This document shows positions 45,662 through 54,558 of a stretch of DNA of 64,000 nucleotides, in pieces; the first letter of the stretch is position 1, and each line of letters begins with the position of its first letter. This stretch comes from Sinorhizobium sp. 8-89 (lineage in GTDB: Bacteria; Pseudomonadota; Alphaproteobacteria; Rhizobiales; Rhizobiaceae): positions 310,001 through 374,000 of the forward strand of contig NZ_JASKLR010000003.1 in the NCBI RefSeq assembly GCF_030124325.1, read 5' to 3'. The translations under genes and the position numbers were made by a program. The notes beneath the pieces are model-generated. The model saw nothing but the letters and a program-made list of their open reading frames with translations, was not told the DNA's origin and ran no database searches.

Positions 45662-47245
45662 TTAGCCTTCGAACCAGACGCGGCTTCCGACATAACCGTT
45701 CGAAAGGTCGTTGCCGATATCGTGCACGAAGCCCTTCAGCGAGGCGGAGGCGGCGTTCACATAGTCGTTGAAGACGGGCAGGATCAGGCCGCCTTCGTCG
45801 CGCACCATAATCGCCATCGTATGATAGAGTTCCTTGCGCTTGGCGTCGTCAAGCTCGGACCTTGCCTGAAGCAGGAGTTTGTCGAAATCCTTCCGCTTGA
45901 AGCGCGTGTCGTTCCACTCGGCGCTTGAGAGATACGAGGTCGAGTAACGGGAATCCTGCGTCGGGCGACCGCCCCAGTAGGAGGCGCAGAAGGGCTGGAC
46001 GTTCCAGACATTGGTCCAGTAGCCGTCCTCCGGTTCGCGCCGAACTTCGAGCTCGATGCCGGCCTTTTTGGCGCTTTCCTGGAAGAGAACCGCCGCATCG
46101 ACGGCGCCCGGGAAGGCGGCATCGGAAGTGCGCAGCAGGATCGGCCGGTCATGACCGGATTTCTTGTAGTGGAACGCGGCCTTGTCCGGGTCATAGACGC
46201 GCTGCTCGATTCCCTCCGGCGCGAGCGCGTAGTTCTCGTTGACCGGGTAATCGTTGCCGAGCTTGCCGTAACCGCCGACGGCCCGATCAAGGATGGCCTG
46301 CCGATCGATGGCGTATTTCAGCGCCATCCTGAGGTCGTTGTTGTCGAAGGGCGCCGTGTCGCAATGCATCAGGAAGCTGTAGAAGCCTTTGCCTGGCGTC
46401 TGGAGGATCTGGACGCGCGGCGCACGCTCGAGAAGCGATACGGTTTTCGGATCCACGTTGTTGATGAAGTGCACCTGGCCGGAGGAAAGAGCCGCGATGC
46501 GCGCCGAGTTGTCGTTCATGACGATGATTTCGACGCTATCGACATAGCCGCGGTCCGAACGCCAGTCGGCTGCGTTCTTTTCGAAGGTCGCGCGGATGCC
46601 GGCCTCGTAGCTTACGAGCTTGTATGGACCCGTTCCGATCGGCGAGGCAGGATTTTCGACGCCGCCGCCCGGCTGGATGATCAGGTGGTAATCGGTGAGA
46701 AGCAGCGGCAGGTCGGCATTGCCTTCCGAGAGCGTCAGAACGAGCTCGCCGGCCTTTTCCTCGATCGTCTTGATCGAGCGCATGAGGCCGAGCGCGCCCG
46801 ATTTCGAACCCTCGTCGGAATGGCGCTTCAGCGTCGCGACGACGTCGGCGACGGTCAGCTTATTGCCGTTATGGAAGGAGATGTCGTTGCGGATCTTGAA
46901 GGTCCACACCGAAGCATCCGCGGAAGGCTCCCAGGAGGAGGCGATGGAGGGCAGGGGTGCGCCCGTCACCGGATCGGATTCGACGAGCTTGTCGCCCCAG
47001 AGATGGCCGATCACGAAGGAGACGGAGCCGGTATAGGCGGCGGGATCGAGGGAATCGGTTGTCGCGCCTCCCTTGAGGCCGAGCTTCAGGTGGCCACCGC
47101 GTTTCGGCTCCTGTGCCTGAGCTTTGCCCGGCAAGCTACCGAGGCCGGCGGCGAGGCCGAGTGCTGCCGTGCCCGCGAGGAAGCCGCGGCGGTTGATGCC
47201 GGCCGGAACGATAAGGCCGTCGGGACGCTTCGTGAATTCGGTCAT
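45662..47245 (-). CDS. ABC transporter substrate-binding protein, oligopeptide (SBP_bac_5) family, paralogue 1
   Basis: A 527-residue periplasmic binding protein with a Tat-type signal (NRRGFLAGTAALGLAAGL, twin Arg at 19-20). EPKRGGHLKLGL begins the mature chain; WTFKIRNDISFHNGNKLTVADVV is the DppA/OppA core. It is closely related, over its full length, to the protein encoded at 51848-53437, while the permeases and ATPase lie between. Two binding proteins may feed one transporter. It is divergent from the XRE regulator. Given the catabolic genes nearby, carnitine or a related quaternary amine is a possible ligand (inference). Confidence 0.88.
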   Translation of the reverse strand: MTEFTKRPDGLIVPAGINRRGFLAGTAALGLAAGLGSLPGKAQAQEPKRGGHLKLGLKGGATTDSLDPAAYTGSVSFVIGHLWGDKLVESDPVTGAPLPSIASSWEPSADASVWTFKIRNDISFHNGNKLTVADVVATLKRHSDEGSKSGALGLMRSIKTIEEKAGELVLTLSEGNADLPLLLTDYHLIIQPGGGVENPASPIGTGPYKLVSYEAGIRATFEKNAADWRSDRGYVDSVEIIVMNDNSARIAALSSGQVHFINNVDPKTVSLLERAPRVQILQTPGKGFYSFLMHCDTAPFDNNDLRMALKYAIDRQAILDRAVGGYGKLGNDYPVNENYALAPEGIEQRVYDPDKAAFHYKKSGHDRPILLRTSDAAFPGAVDAAVLFQESAKKAGIELEVRREPEDGYWTNVWNVQPFCASYWGGRPTQDSRYSTSYLSSAEWNDTRFKRKDFDKLLLQARSELDDAKRKELYHTMAIMVRDEGGLILPVFNDYVNAASASLKGFVHDIGNDLSNGYVGSRVWFEG

Positions 47246-47318
47246 TTTCGGGGTTCCCCTTTTTGTGCTTGTTCAAGGGAAAACCTAGCGCCTGCCGGAT
47301 AGCACGCAATTTCGCGAC

Positions 47319-47348
47319 TTGACGCTGGTTTACGCTAGTTTACGCTGT
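47319..47348. promoter_or_regulatory. three tandem 10-bp direct repeats, candidate operator
   Basis: TTGACGCTGG, TTTACGCTAG and TTTACGCTGT follow each other without a gap, giving the same core (TTxACGCTxG-like) on one face of the helix every turn. They lie between the divergent binding-protein and XRE genes, about 28 bases before the XRE start. Confidence 0.6.
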
Positions 47349-47375
47349 TGGCATCAAGGGTTTGGGAATGCCGAC

Positions 47376-48170
47376 GTGGAACAGGTCGATACATTCGTCA
47401 TCAATTTGCGGTTCGCCTGCGCCACCCGGCGCTCGATCTCGCAGATTTGCCGCGAGATTGGCATCAATCGCCAGCAGTTCAATCGCTACATCAGCGGCGA
47501 GGCGCGGCCGTCGGCGCACAATGTCGCGCGGATCGCGGCCTTCTTCGGGCTTTCCGCGCAGGATTTCTCATTGTCGCCGAAACTGTTCGAAACGCGCATG
47601 ACGGGCCCCGGGCGCGACCGTTCGGAGGCGCGGCTGCTGTTCGAAGGCTTTCCGGGCGATATCTCGGCGCTCAGGCGGCACGTCGGCTACTATCAGACCT
47701 ATCACATTTCGCCGTCATGGCCCGGCCTCGTCGTCTGCTCCTGCGCGCGGATATACGAAGACAGCGGCTCCATCCGCGTGAAATCGATCGAACGCATCCG
47801 CGATGCCGCCAACGAAATCCAGCAGTTCTCGAAATATGTCGGTCTCGTCACCTTCTGGCGAAACCGCATCTTCATCACCGAGCGAAGCGTCGGGCGGCAG
47901 CCAATGCTTTCGCAAACGATCCTGATGCCGTTCGAAGTGCATCAGCGCATCTACCTCCGGGGGACGACCATGGGCGTTTCCTGGCGCAAGGAAAACCAGC
48001 CATACGCTTCGCGCATGATCTGGCGCCATATCGGACAGGAGCCGGATATCCGCCAGGTGCTCGAGCGTTGCGGTGTGCTCGCCTTCGGCTCGCGGCAATT
48101 GCCAGCAACGGTCAGGAGCTTTCTTGATACGCCGGCCGCCGAGGTGTTGACCGTGCCAAGCGAATACTAA
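47376..48170 (+). CDS. XRE-type helix-turn-helix transcriptional regulator
   Basis: 264 residues from GTG 47376 (VEQVDTFVINLRFACA). The HTH covers residues 15-55: SISQICREIGINRQQFNRYISGEARPSAHNVARIAAFFGLS, an XRE/Cro-C1 pattern. The C-terminal 190 residues (DISALRRHVGYYQTYHISPSWPG, ITERSVGRQPMLSQTIL) match no domain I can name and presumably sense a ligand. It is divergent from binding protein 1 and convergent with the ATPase gene. An upstream start at 47319 would place the direct repeats inside the gene and is unlikely. Confidence 0.8.
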   Translation: MEQVDTFVINLRFACATRRSISQICREIGINRQQFNRYISGEARPSAHNVARIAAFFGLSAQDFSLSPKLFETRMTGPGRDRSEARLLFEGFPGDISALRRHVGYYQTYHISPSWPGLVVCSCARIYEDSGSIRVKSIERIRDAANEIQQFSKYVGLVTFWRNRIFITERSVGRQPMLSQTILMPFEVHQRIYLRGTTMGVSWRKENQPYASRMIWRHIGQEPDIRQVLERCGVLAFGSRQLPATVRSFLDTPAAEVLTVPSEY

Positions 48171-48253
48171 GGGGCTGTGCCGCGAGCGGCGTGCCGACCG
48201 AGCGCAATTCCAGGAAAGCTGTCGCGGTTTCTGTCCGAATTGCGTCTCGCCAG

Positions 48254-48281
48254 CTTTCTCTCCCCGCGCGGGGAGAGAAAG
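48254..48281. terminator. 28-bp perfect palindrome between convergent genes
   Basis: CTTTCTCTCCCCGC is followed directly by its complement GCGGGGAGAGAAAG, between the convergent XRE and ATPase genes. It is a reduced member of the CTCTCCCCGC repeat family and probably ends transcription from both sides. Confidence 0.55.
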
Positions 48282-48284
48282 CGA

Positions 48285-49916
48285 TCAGTTTCCAGCGCTT
48301 TCCATACGGCGGGTCTTCAGCACTTTCTCGAGCCAGCCGATTTCCATCTCCGGCACCGATTTCAACAGCAGGTCGGTATAGTCGTCGAAGGGTGGCGAAA
48401 GCACTTTCGATTTTGGCCCGAAGCGCACCAGCCGACCGCGATGCATCACCGCGACGCTGTCGGCGATGGCGCGAACGATGGCGATGTCGTGGGTGATAAA
48501 GACATAGGAAACAGCGGTTTCCTCCTGAAGCCTCAGAAGCAGATTCAGGATACCTTCGGCCACCAGCGGATCGAGGGCGGAGGTCGGCTCGTCGCAGAGG
48601 ATGAGTTCGGGCTTGGCGGCGAGCGCCCGGGCAATGGCGACGCGCTGCTTCTGCCCGCCGGAAAGCTCGGCTGGATAACGATCGAGGAAACGTGGTCCCA
48701 TTTCGATCTGGTCGAGCAGTTCTTTCACCCGCTCGGTCTTCTTTGCGCCGTGCATGCTGAAGTAGAAGGAAAGCGGCCGGCCGATGATGTCGCGAACCGT
48801 CTGTCGCGGATTCATTGCCGTGTCCGCCATCTGGTAGATCATCTGGACGCGGCGCAGCTCGTCGTTGGTCCGGCCTTTGAGCGCCTTGGGTAACTCCTTG
48901 CCGTCGAAGGTGATGCGGCCCTCGCTCGGTGGCAAAAGCCCGGTAATGACGCGGGCGAGCGTCGATTTGCCGGAGCCGGATTCTCCGACGATCGCCAGCG
49001 TCTGGCCCTTCGGCAGATGCATCGATACGTCGTGCAGCACCTTGAAGCCGTTGGCATATCCGGCATGGACACGCTCGATCTTGAGAAGCGTGCCCGACTG
49101 GTCCGTCGCCTCGTCGCGTTTCGCCTGCCGGACGCTGACGAGGGCTCGGGTATAGTCTTCCTTCGGCGCTTCGATCACCTGCTTGGTCGTGCCGTATTCA
49201 ACCGTCTTGCCATGACGCAGCACCATGATGTCGTCCGAGATCTGCGCGACGACAGCCAGGTCGTGGGTGATATAGAGCGCCGCCGTATGCGTCTCCTCGA
49301 TCGCGTGCTTGATCGCCGCGAGCACGTCGATCTGCGTGGTGACGTCAAGCGCCGTGGTCGGTTCGTCGAAGACGATCAGTTCGGGGTTCGGGCAGAGCGC
49401 CATCGCGGTCATGGCGCGCTGCAACTGGCCGCCCGAAACCTGGTGAGGATAGCGATCACCGAAGGTTTCCGGATTGGGAAGGCCGAGCACCCGGAAGAGA
49501 TAGAGGGCGCGTTTCTTTGCCTCCTCGCGCGACATGAGTCCGTGACGGAGCGAGGCCTCAATCACCTGGTCGCCGAGCTTGTGAGCGGGATTGAACGCGG
49601 CGGCCGCGGACTGCGCGACATAGCAGACATGGGCGCCGCGGACCGTGTTGATGCCGCTGCGGTCGAGCTTCAGGATATCCCTGCCGTTGAGCAGCACTTC
49701 GCCGCCGGTGATCCTGGCGCCACCACGGCCGTAGGCAAGCGCCGAAAGGCCGATCGTCGACTTGCCGGCGCCGGATTCGCCGATGAGGCCCAGCACCTTG
49801 CCCTTTTGCACGTCGAAGGAGACGCCCTCGACCAGGGTCACGACCTTGGGCGGCTCGCCGGGCGGATAGCTGGTCGCCTCGATTTTCAGGTTCTTGACGG
49901 AAAGAAGCTCAGGCAT
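48285..49916 (-). CDS. ABC transporter ATP-binding protein with two fused ATPase domains (DppDF/GsiA type)
   Basis: 543 residues containing two complete ATPase modules. Module 1: Walker A GESGAGKST near residue 49, signature VSGGQLQR, Walker B LIVFDEPTTALD. Module 2: Walker A GESGSGKST near 315, signature LSGGQKQR, Walker B LILCDEPTSALD. This equals a DppD-DppF fusion driving an oligopeptide-type importer. The ATG at 49916 lies inside the end of the DppC-like gene, with GGAGGGC upstream. It is the last gene of the operon reading from binding protein 2. Confidence 0.92.
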   Translation of the reverse strand: MPELLSVKNLKIEATSYPPGEPPKVVTLVEGVSFDVQKGKVLGLIGESGAGKSTIGLSALAYGRGGARITGGEVLLNGRDILKLDRSGINTVRGAHVCYVAQSAAAAFNPAHKLGDQVIEASLRHGLMSREEAKKRALYLFRVLGLPNPETFGDRYPHQVSGGQLQRAMTAMALCPNPELIVFDEPTTALDVTTQIDVLAAIKHAIEETHTAALYITHDLAVVAQISDDIMVLRHGKTVEYGTTKQVIEAPKEDYTRALVSVRQAKRDEATDQSGTLLKIERVHAGYANGFKVLHDVSMHLPKGQTLAIVGESGSGKSTLARVITGLLPPSEGRITFDGKELPKALKGRTNDELRRVQMIYQMADTAMNPRQTVRDIIGRPLSFYFSMHGAKKTERVKELLDQIEMGPRFLDRYPAELSGGQKQRVAIARALAAKPELILCDEPTSALDPLVAEGILNLLLRLQEETAVSYVFITHDIAIVRAIADSVAVMHRGRLVRFGPKSKVLSPPFDDYTDLLLKSVPEMEIGWLEKVLKTRRMESAGN

Positions 49917-50736
49917 CGCCACGCCCTCCTTTAAGGCTCGAGGTCCGCTTCATCAGCCAATCGACGACAAGGTTGACGCAGATGGCGAGCGTCGCGATCG
50001 CCGCACCCGGAATGAGCGCGGCCGAAATGCCGAAGATGATACCGTCCTTGTTGTCCTTGACCATGCCGCCCCAGTCGGCTGCCGGCGGCTGGATGCCGAG
50101 GCCGAGGAAGGAGAGGGTGGAGAGAAACAGGATCGAGAAGGCGAAGCGCAAGCCGAATTCGGCAAGCAGTGGCGAAAGCGTGTTCGGCAGGATCTCGCGG
50201 AAGATGATCCAGAGACTGCCTTCGCCGCGCAGCCGCGCCGCCTCCACGAATTCCATCACCGCGACGTCGAGCGCGACGGCGCGACCGATGCGGAAGACGC
50301 GAGTGGAGTCGAGCACCGCCATCACGAGGATCAGGATCCAGAGATGCTGCGGCAACACCGCGAGAACGACGAGGGCGAAGATCAGTGTCGGGATCGCCAT
50401 CATCAGATCGTTGAAGCGTGAGAAGAGCTGGTCGACGAAGCCGCCCATGACCGCGGCGGCAAAGCTCAGGATCATGCCGAGCGAGAAGGACAGCACGGTC
50501 GCCGCCAGCGCCACGAAAATCGTGGTGCGGGCGCCATAGACCAGGCGGGAGAACAGGTCGCGCCCGAGATTGTCGGTGCCGAGCAGGAAATCGCCGCCGG
50601 CCGGCAGCCAGATGTCGCCGACAACGTCGCGCTCGCCGTAGGGTGCGATAACAGGCGCGAAGATCGCACAGAGGATGGTGATCGCGATGCCCGCGATGCC
50701 GACCCAGGCGCTCAAGGGGATAGATCTCAGGTTCAT
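49909..50736 (-). CDS. ABC transporter permease, DppC/OppC type
   Basis: A 275-residue permease with six membrane segments. LLGTDNLGRDLFSRLVYGART is the DppC signature, and FVEAARLRGEGSLWIIFREILPNTL is the EAA loop. The ATG at 50736 overlaps the DppB-like stop (ATGA), and the stop lies eight bases inside the ATPase gene. It forms a heterodimeric pore with the DppB-like protein. Confidence 0.92.
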   Translation of the reverse strand: MNLRSIPLSAWVGIAGIAITILCAIFAPVIAPYGERDVVGDIWLPAGGDFLLGTDNLGRDLFSRLVYGARTTIFVALAATVLSFSLGMILSFAAAVMGGFVDQLFSRFNDLMMAIPTLIFALVVLAVLPQHLWILILVMAVLDSTRVFRIGRAVALDVAVMEFVEAARLRGEGSLWIIFREILPNTLSPLLAEFGLRFAFSILFLSTLSFLGLGIQPPAADWGGMVKDNKDGIIFGISAALIPGAAIATLAICVNLVVDWLMKRTSSLKGGRGDA

Positions 50737-51845
50737 CGCGGGTGCCTCAGCCTCGGGTTGGCGAGAATGGCGAGAATATCCGCGGCCATGTTGAGGAAGA
50801 TGTAGAAGGCCGCAAAGATCAGGCCGCAAGCCTGGACGACCGGCATGTCGCGCACGGTCACAGCATCCACCATGTATTGCCCCATGCCCGGATAGACGAA
50901 GACCACCTCGACGACGACGACGCCGACGACCAGATAGGCCAGATTCAGCGCGATGACGTTGATGACCGGGGCCACGGCGTTCGGTGCGGCGTGGCGGGCG
51001 ATGATGCGGAACATGCCGAGACCCTTCAGCTCCGCGGTCTCGACATAGGCCGAGGACATGACGTTGAGGATCGCCGCCCGCGTCATGCGCATCATGTGAG
51101 CGAGAACGACGAGGACGAGGGTCGCGACGGGAAGCGCGATCGCCGAAAGTCGTTCGATGAAGCTCATGCTGTCGTATACGGTCGCGGGGAAGGTCGCGAC
51201 GCCCCATTTGACCGCGAAGAACATGATCAGCAGGTAGCCGATGAAGAATTCAGGCAGCGAGATCGCCGCGAGCGATATCACGTTGATGATCTTGTCGGGC
51301 ATTCGGTTGCGGAACTGCACGGCGAGCATGCCGAGCCCGACGGCGAGCGGCACGGAGATAAGCGCGGCGAAGAAGGCAAGGAACAACGAATTGCCGAGCC
51401 TATTGCCGATCTGTTCGCTGACCGAATTCTTGCTGGCCCAGGAGGTGCCGAAATCGCCCTGCACGGCGCCGCCGAGCCAATTGAGGTAGCGTTCGCTCCA
51501 GGGCCGGTCGAGGCCGAGGTCCTTGCGGATGTTCTCGACCGCCTGCGGCGTCGCCGACTGGCCGAGATAGGTGGTGGCGAAATCGCCGGGCAAGGCTTCG
51601 ATGCCGCCGAAGATCATCAGCGACACGGCGAAAAGCAATCCAACGCTCAGGCCGAGGCGCTGAAGGACCAGCGCCGCGAGAGGACGGCGAAAGACGAAAC
51701 GCCGCCAGAAGGTACCCCCGATCGCGCCGGTGCCGGCGGCGGGGTTGGGTGTTGCTGGAACTCCGGAAAGATCGGCGGGCCGCGGATGTGTTTCACCCGC
51801 GGTCCCATCGGTCAGAACCGGACCAGTGATCGGTCCGCTTTCCAT
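50733..51845 (-). CDS. ABC transporter permease, DppB/OppB type
   Basis: A 370-residue permease with an unusual N-terminal extension of about 55 residues, Pro/Gly/Thr-rich and probably disordered, before the first membrane segment (LVLQRLGLSVGLLFAVSLMIF). DppB features: ALPGDFATTYLGQSATPQAVENIRKDLGLDRPW, ALPVATLVLVVLAHMMRMTRAAILNVM and ETAELKGLGMFRIIARHAAPNAVAPV. It starts two bases after the binding-protein stop. The extension is longer than in typical DppB proteins (about 310-340 residues). Confidence 0.9.
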   Translation of the reverse strand: MESGPITGPVLTDGTAGETHPRPADLSGVPATPNPAAGTGAIGGTFWRRFVFRRPLAALVLQRLGLSVGLLFAVSLMIFGGIEALPGDFATTYLGQSATPQAVENIRKDLGLDRPWSERYLNWLGGAVQGDFGTSWASKNSVSEQIGNRLGNSLFLAFFAALISVPLAVGLGMLAVQFRNRMPDKIINVISLAAISLPEFFIGYLLIMFFAVKWGVATFPATVYDSMSFIERLSAIALPVATLVLVVLAHMMRMTRAAILNVMSSAYVETAELKGLGMFRIIARHAAPNAVAPVINVIALNLAYLVVGVVVVEVVFVYPGMGQYMVDAVTVRDMPVVQACGLIFAAFYIFLNMAADILAILANPRLRHPR

Positions 51846-51847
51846 CG

Positions 51848-53437
51848 TCACGCGTCCAGCCACACCCGGGTTGCGACATAACCGTTCGACATGTCATTGC
51901 CAATGTCGTGGACATAGCCTTTCACCTGCTTGGTGGCGGCGTTCACGAAGTCGTTGAACATCGGCAGGATGAGGCCACCTTCGTCGCGCACCATCATCGC
52001 CATGGTGCGGTACATTTCCTTGCGCTTGGCCTCGTCCAGTTCGGACCGCGCTTCGAGCAGGAGCTTATCGAAGTCCTCCCGCTGGAACCGGGTGTCGTTC
52101 CAGTCGGCGTTCGAGAGATAGGCGGTCGAATACATCTGGTCCTGGGTCGGGCGGCCGCCCCAATAGGAGGTCGAGAAGGGCTGGACGTTCCAGACGTTCG
52201 TCCAATAGCCGTCGCCCGGCTCGCGCTTCACCTCGATCTCGATGCCGGCTTTTTTGGCGCTCTCCTGGTAGAGAACGGCGGCATCAACGGCACCGGGGAA
52301 GGCGACATCGGAGGTGCGCAGCAGCACCGGACCGCTATGCCCCGACTTCTTGTAGTGGAAGGCGGCCTTGTCCGGGTCATAGGTGCGCTGCTCGATGCCT
52401 TCCGGGAAGAGCGCATAGGTATCGTTGATCGGGAAGTCGTTGCCGACCTTGCCGTAGCCGCCGAGGATGCGCTGGACCAAGGTCTCGCGATCCATCGCCA
52501 GTTTCAACGCCATCCGCAGATCATTGTTATCGAACGGCGCCGTGTTGCAATGCATGATGAAGACGTAATGACCGCGGCCGGACGTGTTGAGGATTTCGAC
52601 GGTCGGCGCGCGCTTCAACAGGTTCACCGTCTTCGGATCGACGCGGTTGATGTAGTGCACCTGACCGGACGAAAGAGCGGCGATGCGAGCTGTCGCGTCG
52701 TTCATGGCGATCAGCTCGATCGTATCCACGTAGCCGCGGTCCGTGCGCCAATCGTCCGCATTCTTTTCGAAGGTGGCGCGCACGCCGGGTTCGAAGCTCG
52801 CCACCTTGTACGGACCGGTGCCGATCATCGCGTCCGGGTTGTCGAGGCCGCCGTTCGGCTGAATGATGAGGTGATAGTCGGAAAGCAACAGCGGCATGTC
52901 GGCGTTGCCTTCCGTCAGCGTCAGCACAAGCTTGTCGCCATCGGCCTTGATTTCCTTGATAGACTTCATCACGCCGAGCGCGCCCGATTCCGACTTGTCG
53001 TCAGTGTGGCGCTGCAGCGTCTTGATGACGTCGTCGACCGTCAGTTCCTTGCCGTCATGGAACTTGACGCCCTTGCGGATCGTGAAGGTCCAGGTCGCCG
53101 CGTCAGCGGAAGGCTCCCAGGATTCGGCGAGTGCCGGAACCGGCGCACCGGTGGTCGGATGGGTTTCGACGAGCATGTCGCCCCAGTTACGGCCGACGAC
53201 GAACATGAACTGCGAGAGGGCCTTTGCCGGGTCCTTCGAATCGGTCGCGGCGGCGCCTTCGAGACCAAGCTTCAGATGCCCGCCGCGCTTCGGCTCTTGC
53301 GCCGCGGCACTGGTTGCGAAAAGCGTACCGGCCGTGGAGGCGGCGATACCGAAAGCGGCCGCGCGTCCGAGAAACTCACGCCGGTTCATTTTGCCCAGCA
53401 TGACCTGCCGTGTCAGATAATCCTTGTAATCGCTCAT
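51848..53437 (-). CDS. ABC transporter substrate-binding protein, oligopeptide (SBP_bac_5) family, paralogue 2
   Basis: A 529-residue Tat-type periplasmic binding protein (NRREFLGRAAAFGIAA, twin Arg at 19-20). From EPKRGGHLKLGL onward it is largely identical to the protein at 45662-47245, including PFDNNDLRMALK, SGHxxPxLLRTSD and EDGYWTNVWNVQPF-like segments, so the two are recent duplicates. This one heads the permease/ATPase operon and is the primary receptor. The ligand is unknown; the adjoining carnitine enzymes suggest a carnitine derivative. Confidence 0.9.
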   Translation of the reverse strand: MSDYKDYLTRQVMLGKMNRREFLGRAAAFGIAASTAGTLFATSAAAQEPKRGGHLKLGLEGAAATDSKDPAKALSQFMFVVGRNWGDMLVETHPTTGAPVPALAESWEPSADAATWTFTIRKGVKFHDGKELTVDDVIKTLQRHTDDKSESGALGVMKSIKEIKADGDKLVLTLTEGNADMPLLLSDYHLIIQPNGGLDNPDAMIGTGPYKVASFEPGVRATFEKNADDWRTDRGYVDTIELIAMNDATARIAALSSGQVHYINRVDPKTVNLLKRAPTVEILNTSGRGHYVFIMHCNTAPFDNNDLRMALKLAMDRETLVQRILGGYGKVGNDFPINDTYALFPEGIEQRTYDPDKAAFHYKKSGHSGPVLLRTSDVAFPGAVDAAVLYQESAKKAGIEIEVKREPGDGYWTNVWNVQPFSTSYWGGRPTQDQMYSTAYLSNADWNDTRFQREDFDKLLLEARSELDEAKRKEMYRTMAMMVRDEGGLILPMFNDFVNAATKQVKGYVHDIGNDMSNGYVATRVWLDA

Positions 53438-53766
53438 TCCCCTGTTCCCTTCTTTCAGTCGGCATTCGCCGTTCGTTGTGATTGGTAGAGACTGTTGCGT
53501 ATCACCATCATTTGAAATGGCTTCGAAGGTCGTGATGTCTTCGGTTTTCTCCCTCCTCTGCGGTCTGTGGCGGCGATACAGCTGTTCCGATCCATAAGGC
53601 TAATCGTTCGGAGCAGGCTTGTAACGTCCTAAATTATAAATCTTTTCCATGAGTTCGCCTCATGGAACGACAATGCATTCCGCGTGCGCCGATACTCGCG
53701 GCGCCACGTTGAATGCCGGTAGTTCGCCGGCCGAAATTTCATTCCGCGGCCATTGGCGGCCGTGTC
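53438..53766. other. 329-bp gene-free region between binding protein 2 and the CaiD-like gene
   Basis: It must hold the promoter of the importer operon. It contains an AT-rich segment (TAAATTATAAATC, reading TATAAT on the minus strand) directly beside a strong palindrome at 53645-53667, listed separately. No small gene is convincing. Confidence 0.5.
53645..53667. promoter_or_regulatory. 9-bp inverted repeat at the importer promoter
   Basis: TTCCATGAG, loop TTCGC, CTCATGGAA. On the minus strand it lies just upstream of TATAAT, at the -35 position, about 210 bases before the binding-protein start. It could be an activator or repressor site, or the end of the caiD transcript. Confidence 0.45.
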
Positions 53767-54558
53767 TCAGCGCCCCTTCCAGACGGGATCGCGCTTCTCG
53801 GCGAAGGCGCGTGCTCCTTCGAGCTGGTCTTCGCTCGAATAGAGGATGTCGACCGTCTTGAACTGCCGGCGGGTGATCTTGTTCATCGTCGTCTGGAAAT
53901 CGCGGCCTTCCGCCTCGCGCACCACTTCCTTGATCGCGGCGTAGACGAGCGGCGGCCCGCTTTCGAGCAGGCGGGCGAGCTCCCAGGCGCGCTCCATCAG
54001 GCGGTTGGCCGGCAGGATTTCGTTGACGAAACCCCAGCGGTTCGCCTCGGCGGCGTCGAGCCAGCGTCCGGTCAACAGCATGTCCATGGCGATATGGTAG
54101 GGAATGCGTTTCGGCAATTTGATCGAAGCGGCATCGGCGACCGTGCCCGAACGGATTTCCGGAAGCGCGAAGGTTGCATGCTCGGCGGCAAGGATGAGAT
54201 CGGTCGAAAGCGCGATTTCGAGCCCGCCGCCGCAACAGATGCCGTTGACGGCCGCGATGATCGGCTTGTTGAGGTCGCGCAGCTCCTGAATGCCGCCGAA
54301 ACCGCCGACGCCGTAGTCGCCGTCGACGGCATCACCGTCGGCGGCCGCCTTGAGGTCCCAGCCGGGGCAGAAGAATTTTTCGCCAGCACCGGTGACGATC
54401 GCCACGCGCAAGCTGGGCTCGTCTCGGAATTCGCGGAAGATTTCGCCCATGATCCGGCTCGTCTTCAGATCGATGGCATTGGCCTTCGGCCGATCGATCG
54501 TGACTTCGAGAATGCCGCCTTCGCGGCGGGTGAGGATCGGTCCGGTCATAGGCATCAT
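53767..54558 (-). CDS. carnitinyl-CoA dehydratase-like crotonase
   Basis: A 263-residue crotonase close to CaiD. KFFCPGWDLKAA and NGICCGGGLEIALSTDLILAAEHATFALPEIRSGTVADAASIKLPKRIP contain the two catalytic Glu positions and the CaiD-like LPE...G.V.D..S..LPK pattern; LTGRWLDAAEANRWGFVNEI also matches. CaiD hydrates crotonobetainyl-CoA to carnitinyl-CoA. GGAGGAA precedes the ATG at 54558, which overlaps the upstream stop. Together with the adjoining acyl-CoA synthetase and acyl-CoA dehydrogenase it may form a CoA-linked branch for crotonobetaine or D-carnitine. Confidence 0.85.
   Translation of the reverse strand: MMPMTGPILTRREGGILEVTIDRPKANAIDLKTSRIMGEIFREFRDEPSLRVAIVTGAGEKFFCPGWDLKAAADGDAVDGDYGVGGFGGIQELRDLNKPIIAAVNGICCGGGLEIALSTDLILAAEHATFALPEIRSGTVADAASIKLPKRIPYHIAMDMLLTGRWLDAAEANRWGFVNEILPANRLMERAWELARLLESGPPLVYAAIKEVVREAEGRDFQTTMNKITRRQFKTVDILYSSEDQLEGARAFAEKRDPVWKGR

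Noticed and set aside
51908..53488. 526-residue plus-strand frame
   Set aside because: Antisense shadow of binding protein 2; its start lies inside that gene and it shows no domain.
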